A stretch of 11,484 bases of DNA from an archaeon (GCA_021798095.1 JAJZYL010000025.1:1-11484), one strand, 5' to 3'; counted from the stretch's first letter, positions 1-6,980 are shown. Notes: generated by a model not told the origin, from the sequence alone. Program-made: numbers and translations.

Positions 1-244
1 TTAACGCGGTTGCAGCCGCAGTCAAATCAGCAGGCATCCCATTAGTCTGGGCAAGGGAAACGCCGCTAGGATCTCCGCTAAGGGTAAACGACCCCAGTAA
101 GGGGTAAAGGCCTGCTTCAGCATGTTGTAGGCTGGGCCCGCCTGAGCTCTGTGCTATCATCTGTTGCCCGCCTGCGACGACGATGGCACTTAGCAGGATG
201 AGCATCAGAAGCACTGTAAGTCTTTGGGTGTAATTCGGCTTCAT
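1..244 (-). CDS. Exported protein, N-terminal fragment (runs off the left edge)
   Basis: An open frame begins at an ATG whose first base is at 244 and runs without a stop through position 2, so about 81 N-terminal residues are visible. The N-terminus (MKPNYTQRLTVLLMLILLSA...) is a classic signal peptide: a short basic head, then a hydrophobic core from about residue 9 to 24, then a small-residue and Gln/Ser-rich stretch where cleavage could occur. The mature part seen so far is rich in Gly, Ser, Ala and Leu and has no motif I recognise. An ATG 12 bases upstream in the same frame is followed at once by TGA, so 244 is the best start. No function can be assigned from this fragment. It could be a secreted enzyme, a binding protein or an envelope protein. 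Confidence 0.7.
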   Translation of the reverse strand, partial: MKPNYTQRLTVLLMLILLSAIVVAGGQQMIAQSSGGPSLQHAEAGLYPLLGSFTLSGDPSGVSLAQTNGMPADLTAAATAL

Positions 245-369
245 ACCCCATCACATAGCCGGTAATGGTAGCGGTACCCCGTAGAGAAGCTCTTAACGTA
301 CAGGTTCCCTATGCATACGGTAAATCTGCAGCCCAATATGGCACCGTTCATTTTATATCAGCTTATAAA

Positions 370-383
370 TATTCCGAGGAATA
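370..383. repeat. Short inverted repeat beside a TATA-like box
   Basis: The sequence tATTCCgaGGAATa is an inverted repeat with six-base arms and a two-base centre. It overlaps AT-rich TATA-like sequence (361-372) that, read on the minus strand, lies about 120 bases ahead of the exported-protein gene starting at 244. It could be an operator, but the distance from the start is long and the match is short. The rest of the 245-430 intergenic stretch shows nothing else I can name. Confidence 0.25.
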
Positions 384-430
384 AATTTGCCCCAATAGAA
401 TCTGGGCTTTTTCTCCCATGCAATAGGTCT

Positions 431-1168
431 TCATTTCCCCTTTTCCCTGATCCTCAGTATACCATCGACAAGCCCATCTACTGCCTTTGCCGGGTCAGCG
501 CTCTTCATGACGGCCGATGCCATGGCCGCCCCATCGGCCCCCAACTGGATGGACCTGTAGACGTCTTCGCCCGTGACTATACCGGCACCCGCGAGGAGGA
601 ACACCTTTCCACCTTGCCTGTTGGCATCCACGGCCCTGGTTATAACTTCGGGTTTTTCTCTGGATATTGCCCTTCCGGTGCCAATGAGTTCGGGCGGTTC
701 GATAAGGAGCGCCGTTGGCTTGAGAAGCCCGACCGGAGCCACCAGTTCGTACCTGTCTACGCATACAACGCTTTCAAGCCCGGACTCCTTCATCCTATTT
801 ATAGCATCCGAAAGTTCAGAGAGCTTCATGCTTCTTTCGCTGTGGTTTAGGATTGATCCCTTGGCGCCGGCCTCCTTTAAGAGCTCGGGGGTTATGCTCC
901 CCGTGGCAGCCCCGAGAGGCGACGCATCTACATGCTGAGCGAACACCGGTATCGATATCCCGTCCGCCAGCCTGCTTATCATGGTGGCCGGCACGGAAAT
1001 TATTATTTCCACGGATCGCTCTAGGCTTATCCTCTCCAAGATACGAGAGAACGATATAGCTCCTTCTCCGTATGAGTTGTTGTACAGCTTAAAGTTTATC
1101 AAAAGTAATGGCGGCTTCACGCTATAGTATAACTTCCATTGAAAATATGCTTTTCTGTGACGGGCCAT
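431..1168 (-). CDS. tpiA: Triosephosphate isomerase (archaeal type)
   Basis: The enzyme interconverts glyceraldehyde 3-phosphate and dihydroxyacetone phosphate in cytoplasmic glycolysis and gluconeogenesis. The family signatures are clear. In 245-residue numbering, the active-site Lys27 lies in LLLINFKLY, catalytic His109 in LNHSER, and catalytic Glu157 in IEPPELIGTG, the archaeal form of the flexible-loop region. The phosphate-binding segments are GAGIVTGEDV and GADGAAMASAVMK. Family members in archaea are usually about 220-230 residues. A start at GTG (first base at 1120, VKPPLLLINFK) would give 229 residues and match the usual N-terminus. The longer ATG start at 1168 is preceded by GAGAGGAT, a good ribosome-binding site, and by TATA-like sequence near 1214-1230. 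I therefore keep the long form but regard the start as unsettled. The gene diverges from the membrane-protein cluster. Confidence 0.95.
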   Translation of the reverse strand: MARHRKAYFQWKLYYSVKPPLLLINFKLYNNSYGEGAISFSRILERISLERSVEIIISVPATMISRLADGISIPVFAQHVDASPLGAATGSITPELLKEAGAKGSILNHSERSMKLSELSDAINRMKESGLESVVCVDRYELVAPVGLLKPTALLIEPPELIGTGRAISREKPEVITRAVDANRQGGKVFLLAGAGIVTGEDVYRSIQLGADGAAMASAVMKSADPAKAVDGLVDGILRIREKGK

Positions 1169-1212
1169 TTATCCTCTCTACCGCTGATCGGTCGTCTTGT
1201 GCAGTTCCGTGC

Positions 1213-1231
1213 TATTTTATAATTTTTATAT
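1213..1231 (-). promoter_or_regulatory. TATA-like promoter for tpiA
   Basis: Read on the minus strand, this stretch is AATATAAAAATTATAAAAT, about 45-60 bases ahead of the ATG at 1168. Initiation about 26 bases downstream of either TATA core would give a leader of some 25-35 bases. That leader would include the GAGAGGAT sequence just before the ATG, which supports the longer tpiA start. Confidence 0.45.
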
Positions 1232-1255
1232 TTCTGCATAAGAATTAGCGAATAT

Positions 1256-1268
1256 CTTATATATATAC
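1256..1268 (+). promoter_or_regulatory. TATA box of the membrane-protein cluster
   Basis: The run cttatatatatac is a strong archaeal TATA element centred about 36 bases ahead of the ATG at 1298. Expected initiation near 1288 leaves a leader of about 10 bases, too short for a normal Shine-Dalgarno site, so the first gene is probably read from a nearly leaderless transcript. Confidence 0.55.
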
Positions 1269-1297
1269 AGTTAGATACCCCAGTAAGGTAATTTATA

Positions 1298-1849
1298 ATG
1301 GAAGAAAAGGTAGCATTAGAATCCAAGCCCATAGTAAGCAGGTGGGCCAACAGGTTCATATGGGCATCGATAATACAGGGATTATTCGCTGTGGCATGGA
1401 CAATTCCCATAGTGCTTCCAAATATCCGCCCCTCGGTAGCGCAGGTTATAGCAAGCGGTAGTGCGGGGACATGGTTTCTAGTCGGATACACCATGTACAT
1501 AGTTGTAGGCGTATTCGGCGCCGCGGTTACAGCCCTCTTCTATCATCACCTTGAGGTTGAAATGAAGAAGACCATCAAGGGATTCTCGAATGCATTAGCC
1601 TGGGTTCATCTTGTGGTGATGAACGTGGGAGCGGCGGCCGTAACGTGGGCTCTCATGTTTGCAGGGTATTTCGGTGAGGCCGATCTTATGCCGGCGAGCG
1701 AAGGTGGGAAGGGGCTAAATGCGGGTCAGGTTCATGTGATACTATTGTCACACTTCATAGACCCTGTTGGAGCGCTTCTAATCATAACAGCACTGGGCGT
1801 CCTAGCGGGTGGACTGGTTTTTGTATTGACGTACTTCCGTAAAGAATAA
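1298..1849 (+). CDS. Four-helix membrane protein with conserved-looking histidines (first of a tandem pair)
   Basis: This 183-residue protein has about four hydrophobic helices, near residues 18-40, 58-82, 98-124 and 157-180. The basic N- and C-terminal tails suggest both ends face the cytoplasm. Several histidines sit at helix edges or within helices: His83 and His84 (FYHHLE) at the end of helix 2, His104 in helix 3, and His146 and His152 before helix 4. This pattern could suit metal or heme binding, but that is only inference. The next gene is a diverged copy: both carry G-x-x-G-x-W-x-x-x-G-Y followed by VGV-x-G, an acidic/basic loop after helix 2, then an Asn-Gly/Ala helix 3 and an AG-x-x-G turn. 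I do not recognise a named family. The gene is first in the rightward cluster behind a clear TATA box. Confidence 0.8.
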   Translation: MEEKVALESKPIVSRWANRFIWASIIQGLFAVAWTIPIVLPNIRPSVAQVIASGSAGTWFLVGYTMYIVVGVFGAAVTALFYHHLEVEMKKTIKGFSNALAWVHLVVMNVGAAAVTWALMFAGYFGEADLMPASEGGKGLNAGQVHVILLSHFIDPVGALLIITALGVLAGGLVFVLTYFRKE

Positions 1850-1857
1850 ATCATCCA

Positions 1858-1870
1858 CCTCTTTTTTATC
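1858..1870 (+). terminator. T-run between the paired membrane genes (terminator or promoter)
   Basis: Nine bases after the first gene's stop lies a CT-rich stretch with six consecutive T (1862-1867), the kind of U-tract that ends archaeal transcripts. The same AT-rich bases are also centred about 26-28 bases ahead of the TTG start of the next gene and could act as its TATA element. The sequence alone cannot separate these two roles. Confidence 0.3.
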
Positions 1871-1893
1871 AATAATATGCCGGTGTTAACCGA

Positions 1894-2385
1894 TTGACCA
1901 TATGGTATAGCGTATTTAGGAACGCCGCCTATTCTTACCTTGCAGGGTTTATAATTTGGACGGCCCTATTTATCCTGCCCTTCAGTCCTTTTACATACCT
2001 TCTCCCGATACTGGTGCGCGGGGGGCCAGGGATATGGTTAATTCTGGGGTATCTGCTCAACCTTACAGTAGGCGTGATCGGTTCCGGGATGCTGTCATCA
2101 CTTATATACACCATCGAAATACATGAAAAACGCGTTATAAATAGAAAGCTCATGATTTCCGGATTTACGATTCTGAACGGGGGCATAATCTCAAGCTGCG
2201 TGCTTCTTGCCACGGCCGGTGCGCTTGGGGGGTACGCCATCGATATAGGCGGCGCATCCGAGCTGGCGGCACAGGGGCTTCTTACGGCGTATGTTTATCC
2301 CATCACCATCACCGTCATCATGGCCATAGTGGGGGCAGCCTTAACTCTACTAACTATGATCGGTGCAAAGGCGCCTGTAGCTTGA
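1894..2385 (+). CDS. Four-helix membrane protein (second of a tandem pair)
   Basis: This 163-residue protein has hydrophobic helices near residues 13-30, 47-72, 88-112 and 131-156. The start is a TTG. An in-frame stop lies 21 bases upstream at 1873-1875 with no other start codon between, and the next in-frame ATG would lose the first helix and a half. It aligns with the preceding protein over the middle half: GGPGIWLILGY against GSAGTWFLVGY, VGVIG against VGVFG, and LNGG against MNVG. The HH pair, the helix-3 His and the loop His residues of the first copy are absent, and only His77 in the helix 2-3 loop remains. The two were probably produced by duplication and may form a heteromer in which only one keeps a cofactor or substrate site. 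The gene overlaps the next by four bases (TTGA), so translation is coupled. Function unknown. Confidence 0.75.
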   Translation: MTIWYSVFRNAAYSYLAGFIIWTALFILPFSPFTYLLPILVRGGPGIWLILGYLLNLTVGVIGSGMLSSLIYTIEIHEKRVINRKLMISGFTILNGGIISSCVLLATAGALGGYAIDIGGASELAAQGLLTAYVYPITITVIMAIVGAALTLLTMIGAKAPVA

Positions 2386-3365
2386 TCGGACTGAGAGGGG
2401 CATGGCGGAGGAGAAAGGCCTGGTTATTCGCCCTTTTGATGATCCTACTCGTATCCATGGCTACCACAACACAGATATCCATAGGCAATGCGAAGTCGCC
2501 GGAGCGTCTGGCTCCGTCATCAGGGGCAAATTATTATAACGGTGGCGCCTCCTGGGGCGCTGGGCTCGTAGTGCCTGAAGGTTCCCAGACAGCAAATGGC
2601 GGCAGGGTTGACTGGGCCGACGTGCAAAACGTTTCGGTCCTCTTCCGGCTTCCGGACATCAATGAGACCGACGGCACGATTTATATGATAATATCCCTGA
2701 TGACTTCAAACGGTTCAATAATCCAGGCTGCAGCAGGCCTGTATCCAAATTCGAGCTACTGGGGCACTTACGCCATGTATATAGCCAATCCAGCAAGGCA
2801 GGTATACACACCGATAATTTCAACCGAAGATCCCTGCATGGCGCCTGGCGACCTCGTAACCATGTCCATATATTTCCTCCCTGATAGCGGTTGGAACCTG
2901 CTTCTCCTGGATCTTACAAATGGACTATCGGCCAGCGCATCGTTTGGACCCGGGCTGCCAGCATCACTAAAGGTAGGTGATCAGTTCGTGTTCGCGCTGG
3001 AATCATATACTTCTACCCTTTCCGTATTTGAAAACATGGGCAACGTCACGCTTTATGCGCTTCTGATCAATGGGGAGGCGGTTATGAGCGGCAGCTACCT
3101 CTACAGCGGGTGGAATAACCTCCGCTATCCGCTGTTCATAGTTGGAGGAGCCAGTGTGCCGAACTTTATGGCCATGAACCTGACTGCGTCTGGCGGGGTA
3201 GTCTGGAGCTACAGGAGCCAGTGGGGTTCCCCATCTTCAGGCCCAGCCGCAGGGCTAGACCTAATTTTCTTGGCACTGGCCGCTGCCGCCGCAGTCAACG
3301 TGGTGATATTGGTTCTGCTCATATGGAGCAGGAGTAAGGCTAAAGAGAGGCTTAGCGTGCGATAA
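2382..3365 (+). CDS. Membrane-anchored extracellular protein resembling G1 (eqolisin) glutamic peptidases
   Basis: This 327-residue protein has a basic head and hydrophobic signal or anchor at residues 8-28, a beta-rich extracellular domain at about 45-275 with several Asn-x-Ser/Thr sites, a C-terminal transmembrane helix at about 291-314, and a basic cytoplasmic tail. The ectodomain follows the layout of glutamic peptidases (G1, acid proteases such as scytalidoglutamic peptidase). It has an N-terminal SWGAGLVVP resembling NW-x-G, then IIQAAAGL with Gln115 where the family has its catalytic Gln, and an aromatic block at 126-140. This is followed by MAPGDLVTMSIYF resembling the family's pGD-x-i strand, WNLLLLDLTNG resembling its WxIxIxDxTTG strand, and FALESY with Glu207 at the position of the catalytic Glu. 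The Trp that usually precedes that Glu is missing, so activity is uncertain. The match was made by eye. The TTG start overlaps the upstream stop. Confidence 0.6.
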   Translation: MIGLRGAWRRRKAWLFALLMILLVSMATTTQISIGNAKSPERLAPSSGANYYNGGASWGAGLVVPEGSQTANGGRVDWADVQNVSVLFRLPDINETDGTIYMIISLMTSNGSIIQAAAGLYPNSSYWGTYAMYIANPARQVYTPIISTEDPCMAPGDLVTMSIYFLPDSGWNLLLLDLTNGLSASASFGPGLPASLKVGDQFVFALESYTSTLSVFENMGNVTLYALLINGEAVMSGSYLYSGWNNLRYPLFIVGGASVPNFMAMNLTASGGVVWSYRSQWGSPSSGPAAGLDLIFLALAAAAAVNVVILVLLIWSRSKAKERLSVR

Positions 3366-3401
3366 GGATAAACAAATTAACCGCCTCTCCTGACCAGTGG
3401 C

Positions 3402-4586
3402 ATGTCAGTAAGGCGGGCCTACCTGATCAACGCCTTCGCCAATGTATACTTTGCAATGATGCTATTCATCCTTGGCATATACGTCATTGCGCTGGGGGGC
3501 TCGTCCGTAGCTGTAGGAATCGCGTATGCAGTCTACAACCTGATGATCTTTATCTCGGGATTGCTGGCCGGCCCAATAATAGACCGTAATATGCTGAAGG
3601 CCATCATGTACATCGGGGTTGCAACCATGTTTTCAGGCCTGGTGGGCATGGCCATTGTCACCTCCATATTAGGCGTATATATTTCAATAATCCTAATAGG
3701 GTTTGGTGCAGGCTTCATAGCCACAGGCCTTCTTGTGTTCGCCAGCCACGCCGGTGGGCAGGCCGACGCCAACGTTTATGGTAAGCTCATCTCCTATTCT
3801 GCCATCGGTTCGGCTATAGGCGGAGGGATAGGGTACCTGATCCTCATATTTGGCGAACTCCTATCAAGAGAACTATTAGGGGTGCGAATGATATTTCTGG
3901 CTTATGCATTTCTTTCGATGATCCCCAATGTGTACCTGATTTGGCGGACCGATATGGCCTATGCCAAAAGGGAGGAAAGGGGAGCTGCAGGAAGGCTGAA
4001 CCTTAAAGCCATAGGCGGCGCGCTAATGGCTACATCATTTCAGGCACTGGCCCAGGGGATAACATACCCTATGATATTTCCGTTCCTAACTGAGAGATTT
4101 CATGCTTCCTTTTTGATCGTAGCTTTAGCTTATGCCCCTTCTGGAGCAGCCTGGCTGCTGTTCAGCAGGAGGGCAGGATCGCTTCTGAACCGCTATGGAA
4201 TACACCGCAGATTTGCCCTCGCCACTATAATCAGCGCGGTTATCGTTATGATCATACCGTTCTCAAATAGCCTGATACTTCTGAGCGCCCTCTGGGCGAT
4301 TGAGGGGCTCGGGCTTGTCCTGTGGAACGTCGTCATAAACGCGCTCATATCAACTATCACCCCAAAGGACGTGTGGGGCAAGTCTTACGGCCTGGAGAAC
4401 GCCACGTATTACCTGCCTTACGCGCTTGGCGCTGTAGTGGGCGGGGTCGTGTTTCTCTACTACGGCGTTGTAGCTGCATTCTACTTGGGAGCGCTGTTCT
4501 TTTTCCTGGCCCCTATTCCGTTCGTACTGAGTTACAATAGGGGAAAAAAGGCCCCTGCAGCCAATACACAAAGTAAATATCCATAG
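3402..4586 (+). CDS. MFS transporter
   Basis: This is a 394-residue polytopic protein of usual Major Facilitator length with about 12 predicted helices in two halves, split by a charged central loop at about residues 181-200. The loop between helices 2 and 3 reads AGPIIDRNMLK (residues 56-66), a recognisable motif A (G-x-x-x-D-R). A weaker counterpart, RAGSLLNRYGIHRR (257-270), sits in the second half. Nothing seen fixes the substrate; sugars, drugs, peptides or organic acids all remain possible. It lies 36 bases after the G1-like gene on the same strand. A weak AT-rich stretch at 3370-3380 is about 26 bases ahead of the ATG and might drive a leaderless transcript. If it works with the G1-like protein, uptake of degradation products is one reasonable idea, but that is inference from position only. 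Confidence 0.85.
   Translation: MSVRRAYLINAFANVYFAMMLFILGIYVIALGGSSVAVGIAYAVYNLMIFISGLLAGPIIDRNMLKAIMYIGVATMFSGLVGMAIVTSILGVYISIILIGFGAGFIATGLLVFASHAGGQADANVYGKLISYSAIGSAIGGGIGYLILIFGELLSRELLGVRMIFLAYAFLSMIPNVYLIWRTDMAYAKREERGAAGRLNLKAIGGALMATSFQALAQGITYPMIFPFLTERFHASFLIVALAYAPSGAAWLLFSRRAGSLLNRYGIHRRFALATIISAVIVMIIPFSNSLILLSALWAIEGLGLVLWNVVINALISTITPKDVWGKSYGLENATYYLPYALGAVVGGVVFLYYGVVAAFYLGALFFFLAPIPFVLSYNRGKKAPAANTQSKYP
4569..4582 (+). promoter_or_regulatory. Possible internal TATA box ahead of pth2
   Basis: The stretch caaagtaaatatcc, inside the last codons of the MFS gene, is centred about 30 bases ahead of the pth2 ATG. It could give the pth2-truD pair its own nearly leaderless transcript, separate from the membrane genes. 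There is no strong Shine-Dalgarno sequence ahead of pth2, which fits this reading. Confidence 0.35.
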
Positions 4587-4605
4587 CCTGGGTAAGCCGG
4601 AGCAG

Positions 4606-4965
4606 ATGAGCTTCAGATTTAAGCAGGTTATAGTGGTCAGGACCGATATAGGGATGGGGAAGGGAAAGGTTGCGGCTCAGGCCGCCCACGCGTCCCTTGG
4701 GGCGGCGCTCAAGGTCATGAAAAATAAGAAGGAATGGTTTGAATCGTGGGAGGAGGAAGGACAGGCAAAGGTTGTCCTGAAAGTGACCGACCTGGATGCC
4801 CTATTTGAACTGAAGGATCGCGCGCTCAAGGATGGGCTACCGGTTCAGGTTGTAGAAGACAGGGGGCTTACGCAGGTACCCGAGGGCACAGTGACTTGCA
4901 TCGCTATTGGGCCTGCGCCTTCAGAAAGGATAGACATCATCACCGGGGGCCTGAAGCTTCTCTAG
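4606..4965 (+). CDS. pth2: Peptidyl-tRNA hydrolase, Pth2 family
   Basis: This enzyme releases peptides from peptidyl-tRNA that drops off the ribosome, recycling tRNA in the cytoplasm. At 119 residues it has the typical length of the archaeal/eukaryotic Pth2 family. The signatures are present in order: an N-terminal strand then MGKGKVAAQAAHAS (residues 17-30), a helix and a Trp-rich region, then VVEDRGLTQVPEGT (82-95) with the catalytic-region Asp85 and Thr89, then the closing strand TCIAIGPAPSERID and the terminal GGLKLL. The usual D-A-G-R-T-Q reads D-R-G-L-T-Q here, a mild variant. It begins 19 bases after the MFS gene and ends 8 bases before the truD start, so it is probably co-transcribed with truD. 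Both proteins act on tRNA. Confidence 0.95.
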   Translation: MSFRFKQVIVVRTDIGMGKGKVAAQAAHASLGAALKVMKNKKEWFESWEEEGQAKVVLKVTDLDALFELKDRALKDGLPVQVVEDRGLTQVPEGTVTCIAIGPAPSERIDIITGGLKLL

Positions 4966-4973
4966 TTGGGAAC

Positions 4974-5984
4974 ATGGCTGCCTTTGAAGATTATGGCATC
5001 ACTGAAAGAAGGATCAATTACAGGCTGACCAGCGGGTTCATAAAGGAATATTATGAAGACTTCATCGTCTGTGAGATACTAAAGAAGGGGATCAAGTTCT
5101 CCGCCCATGGCCATCCACTGTTAAGGATAAAAAAAAGGGGGGTCGGCCATGGTGAACTGGTCAGGTCGCTCCCTAATGCTAACCTATTCGGTATAAAGGA
5201 TAAGGTATCAATAGCGTATCAGTTTGCATCCATGAAATCTAGAAGGCCGCCCATAAAATTTAGCAGGGATGGGCTTGAGGTCTCGACGGTGGGTTTTACG
5301 CCTGAGGCCCTAGGAAGGGGTCAGCTTCTGGGGAACGCCTTCGGGATAAGGATAAGGCGATGGAGGGGGGATGATGAAGCCGTTCGGGAATGGGAAAGGT
5401 TACTGTTAAAGGGTTTGATGCCGAATTACTTTGGTCCCCAGAGGTTTGGCGGCAACAACATCAGGATAGGTATGGACATCGTGAGGAGGAACTTCAAAGC
5501 GGCTGAGGACCGCCTTAGCGAGGACGGTTACCGGAACATAAGGGATGTGCCGCTATGGCTACGCCGGCTTCTAGTTCAATCATATCAATCTTACCTCTTT
5601 AACAGGAGCCTATCAAGGGTCGTTGATGAAGGTATTAAGGGAAAGGCCATCAGGGTAGCCATGGATGAAGGTCCATTCATGGGATACATCAGCATGGCTC
5701 CACTGGCAGGTTACTCGTTCAGGGCCAAGGATGACATCTACTCAAAGGCCCTGGTTGCCGAATTGGAAAAGGAAGGGCTCAGAGCTAGGGATTTCTATAT
5801 AGATGAATACCCTGAACTGAGCGTGGAAGGGGGTTACAGGCCTGCAGCCATCATCTCGGCTAAAGCATACCATGTAACAGAGGAGGATTCCCTTTTGGTC
5901 GGCTTCCTTCTTCGCAGGGGGAGCTATGCTACATCGGCGCTCCAAGAGCTACTTGATCATCAGCGCACGCTGGAATCGCTTTGA
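4974..5984 (+). CDS. truD: tRNA pseudouridine synthase TruD
   Basis: TruD converts U13 of tRNA to pseudouridine. The 336-residue product carries the main family signatures: an N-terminal YYEDFIVCEIL (the usual EDF-x-V-x-E), HPLLRIKKRG (the usual H-x-x-x-x-x-x-K-x-G), and GIKDK with the catalytic Asp76. It also has NYFGPQRFGG (151-160) and, near the C-terminus, EGGYRPAAI. The open frame extends upstream to 4896 inside pth2, but only the ATG at 4974 gives the expected N-terminus. The core GIKDKVSIAYQ differs from the common G-x-KD-x-x-A-x-T-x-Q in lacking the Thr, and the segment after KRG lacks the usual Thr too. At 336 residues it is compact for an archaeal member. The gene ends 13 bases from the convergent phosphoesterase gene. 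Confidence 0.92.
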   Translation: MAAFEDYGITERRINYRLTSGFIKEYYEDFIVCEILKKGIKFSAHGHPLLRIKKRGVGHGELVRSLPNANLFGIKDKVSIAYQFASMKSRRPPIKFSRDGLEVSTVGFTPEALGRGQLLGNAFGIRIRRWRGDDEAVREWERLLLKGLMPNYFGPQRFGGNNIRIGMDIVRRNFKAAEDRLSEDGYRNIRDVPLWLRRLLVQSYQSYLFNRSLSRVVDEGIKGKAIRVAMDEGPFMGYISMAPLAGYSFRAKDDIYSKALVAELEKEGLRARDFYIDEYPELSVEGGYRPAAIISAKAYHVTEEDSLLVGFLLRRGSYATSALQELLDHQRTLESL

Positions 5985-5997
5985 AACACGGCCTTTA

Positions 5998-6957
5998 TCA
6001 GCCCCTGGTCAGGGCGTACGATTTTATTCGGCCCTCTTCTAGGTCAAGGATCAATCCTCTTAATACCCCGCTTGCACATTCGCTTCCTGGATTGAAGCAT
6101 GTAGTTCTGCCAATCTTAACCACCCCCCTGGCTTCGTGTATGTGACCATGCAGGCCCACCAGAGGCTGGTGCAGCTCTATGCTCTCTCTGACCGCTGTGC
6201 TTCCGGCTGGCGCCATTACAACATTTCCGCCGGTTATTACAGGCTTGAGATCCTCATCCAGCTTGGGTGCCTGGTCTATCAGTGAATCGATCGGCGGCGC
6301 ATGAAAGTTAAAAATGGCGTTGCTCATGCCTTTAACCTGCTGTGCCAGCTTCTCTATCGTTTCTCCGAGCACCTTCTCATCAAGCTCCCGGGGGGTGTGC
6401 CAGGGCGTATAGTTGGTATAGCCCACCGTTATCATTTCGTGGTGGCCGTCTATGTTAACCACCTTTCCTTCAGGGTTGACCACATAATCACTTGAGTTAA
6501 GGTTTTCATCTATTTCAAAAGGATCATCATTGCCAGGCGATATATAACACTTGATTCCAGAACCTCTTAATCTTTCCTCTGCTAGATTTATCCAATTACT
6601 GATGCTATCCTTGGCCAGCTTCTTGAAGAGCGCTTCAATCATTGCTGGCTTTGCGGAAAGCTCCTCGACCCCCTTTTCATCTGTTATATATGGATAATAG
6701 CCGGAGTCCCTTATTGATTTCGACATGACCTCCACTTCTTCATGATTTTTCATGATATGCTCTTTTCCTGCATAAACGCATTTCCAGGTACCATCTGGCA
6801 TCTTTAAAAGTGGTATAGCCGTCTTACCGCTTATATCGCCTCCGAGTATCAGGACGTCGGCGCTATAGAACCTGCTACCGTTTATGAACTTCCTGAAGCA
6901 TCTATCGGACCCGTGCAAGTCAGATACGAAGAATATCCTAGTCTTCAAATGATTCAA
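5998..6957 (-). CDS. Calcineurin-like metallophosphoesterase
   Basis: This 319-residue protein probably hydrolyses a phosphate ester using two metal ions. All blocks of the family are present in order: SDLHG (Asp13, His15), GGDIS (Asp41), PGNDD (Asn143, Asp144), NFHAPP (His219), and GHIHEARG (His272, His274) followed by NPGS. A roughly 95-residue insert between the second and third blocks (about 45-138) is helical and charged and may set specificity. The substrate is unknown. There is no ATG at the front. TTG at 6957 gives MNHLKTRIFF and a second TTG at 6948 gives a form three residues shorter. An AT-rich TATA-like stretch at 6971-6980 would place initiation near 6949, favouring the shorter leaderless form. 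The gene sits 36 bases after the nucleotidyltransferase gene on the same strand. Confidence 0.88.
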   Translation of the reverse strand: MNHLKTRIFFVSDLHGSDRCFRKFINGSRFYSADVLILGGDISGKTAIPLLKMPDGTWKCVYAGKEHIMKNHEEVEVMSKSIRDSGYYPYITDEKGVEELSAKPAMIEALFKKLAKDSISNWINLAEERLRGSGIKCYISPGNDDPFEIDENLNSSDYVVNPEGKVVNIDGHHEMITVGYTNYTPWHTPRELDEKVLGETIEKLAQQVKGMSNAIFNFHAPPIDSLIDQAPKLDEDLKPVITGGNVVMAPAGSTAVRESIELHQPLVGLHGHIHEARGVVKIGRTTCFNPGSECASGVLRGLILDLEEGRIKSYALTRG

Positions 6958-6970
6958 GTCTGTATGCGTG

Positions 6971-6980
6971 CTTATTAAAG
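6971..6980 (-). promoter_or_regulatory. Possible TATA box for the phosphoesterase gene
   Basis: On the minus strand this reads CTTTAATAAG, inside the short gap after the nucleotidyltransferase gene. It is about 26 bases ahead of the TTG at 6948, so the phosphoesterase may be transcribed on its own as well as from the upstream gene. Confidence 0.3.

Noticed and set aside
311..850. A 179-codon plus-strand frame over the tpiA region
   Set aside because: Its product is Pro-rich and shows no motif, and from 431 on it is antisense to the clearly recognisable triosephosphate isomerase. It is a shadow frame.
4896..4973. Upstream extension of truD into pth2
   Set aside because: The extra 26 residues (His- and Arg-rich) are a frame-shifted reading of pth2. 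The ATG at 4974 gives the expected TruD N-terminus and 8-base spacing.
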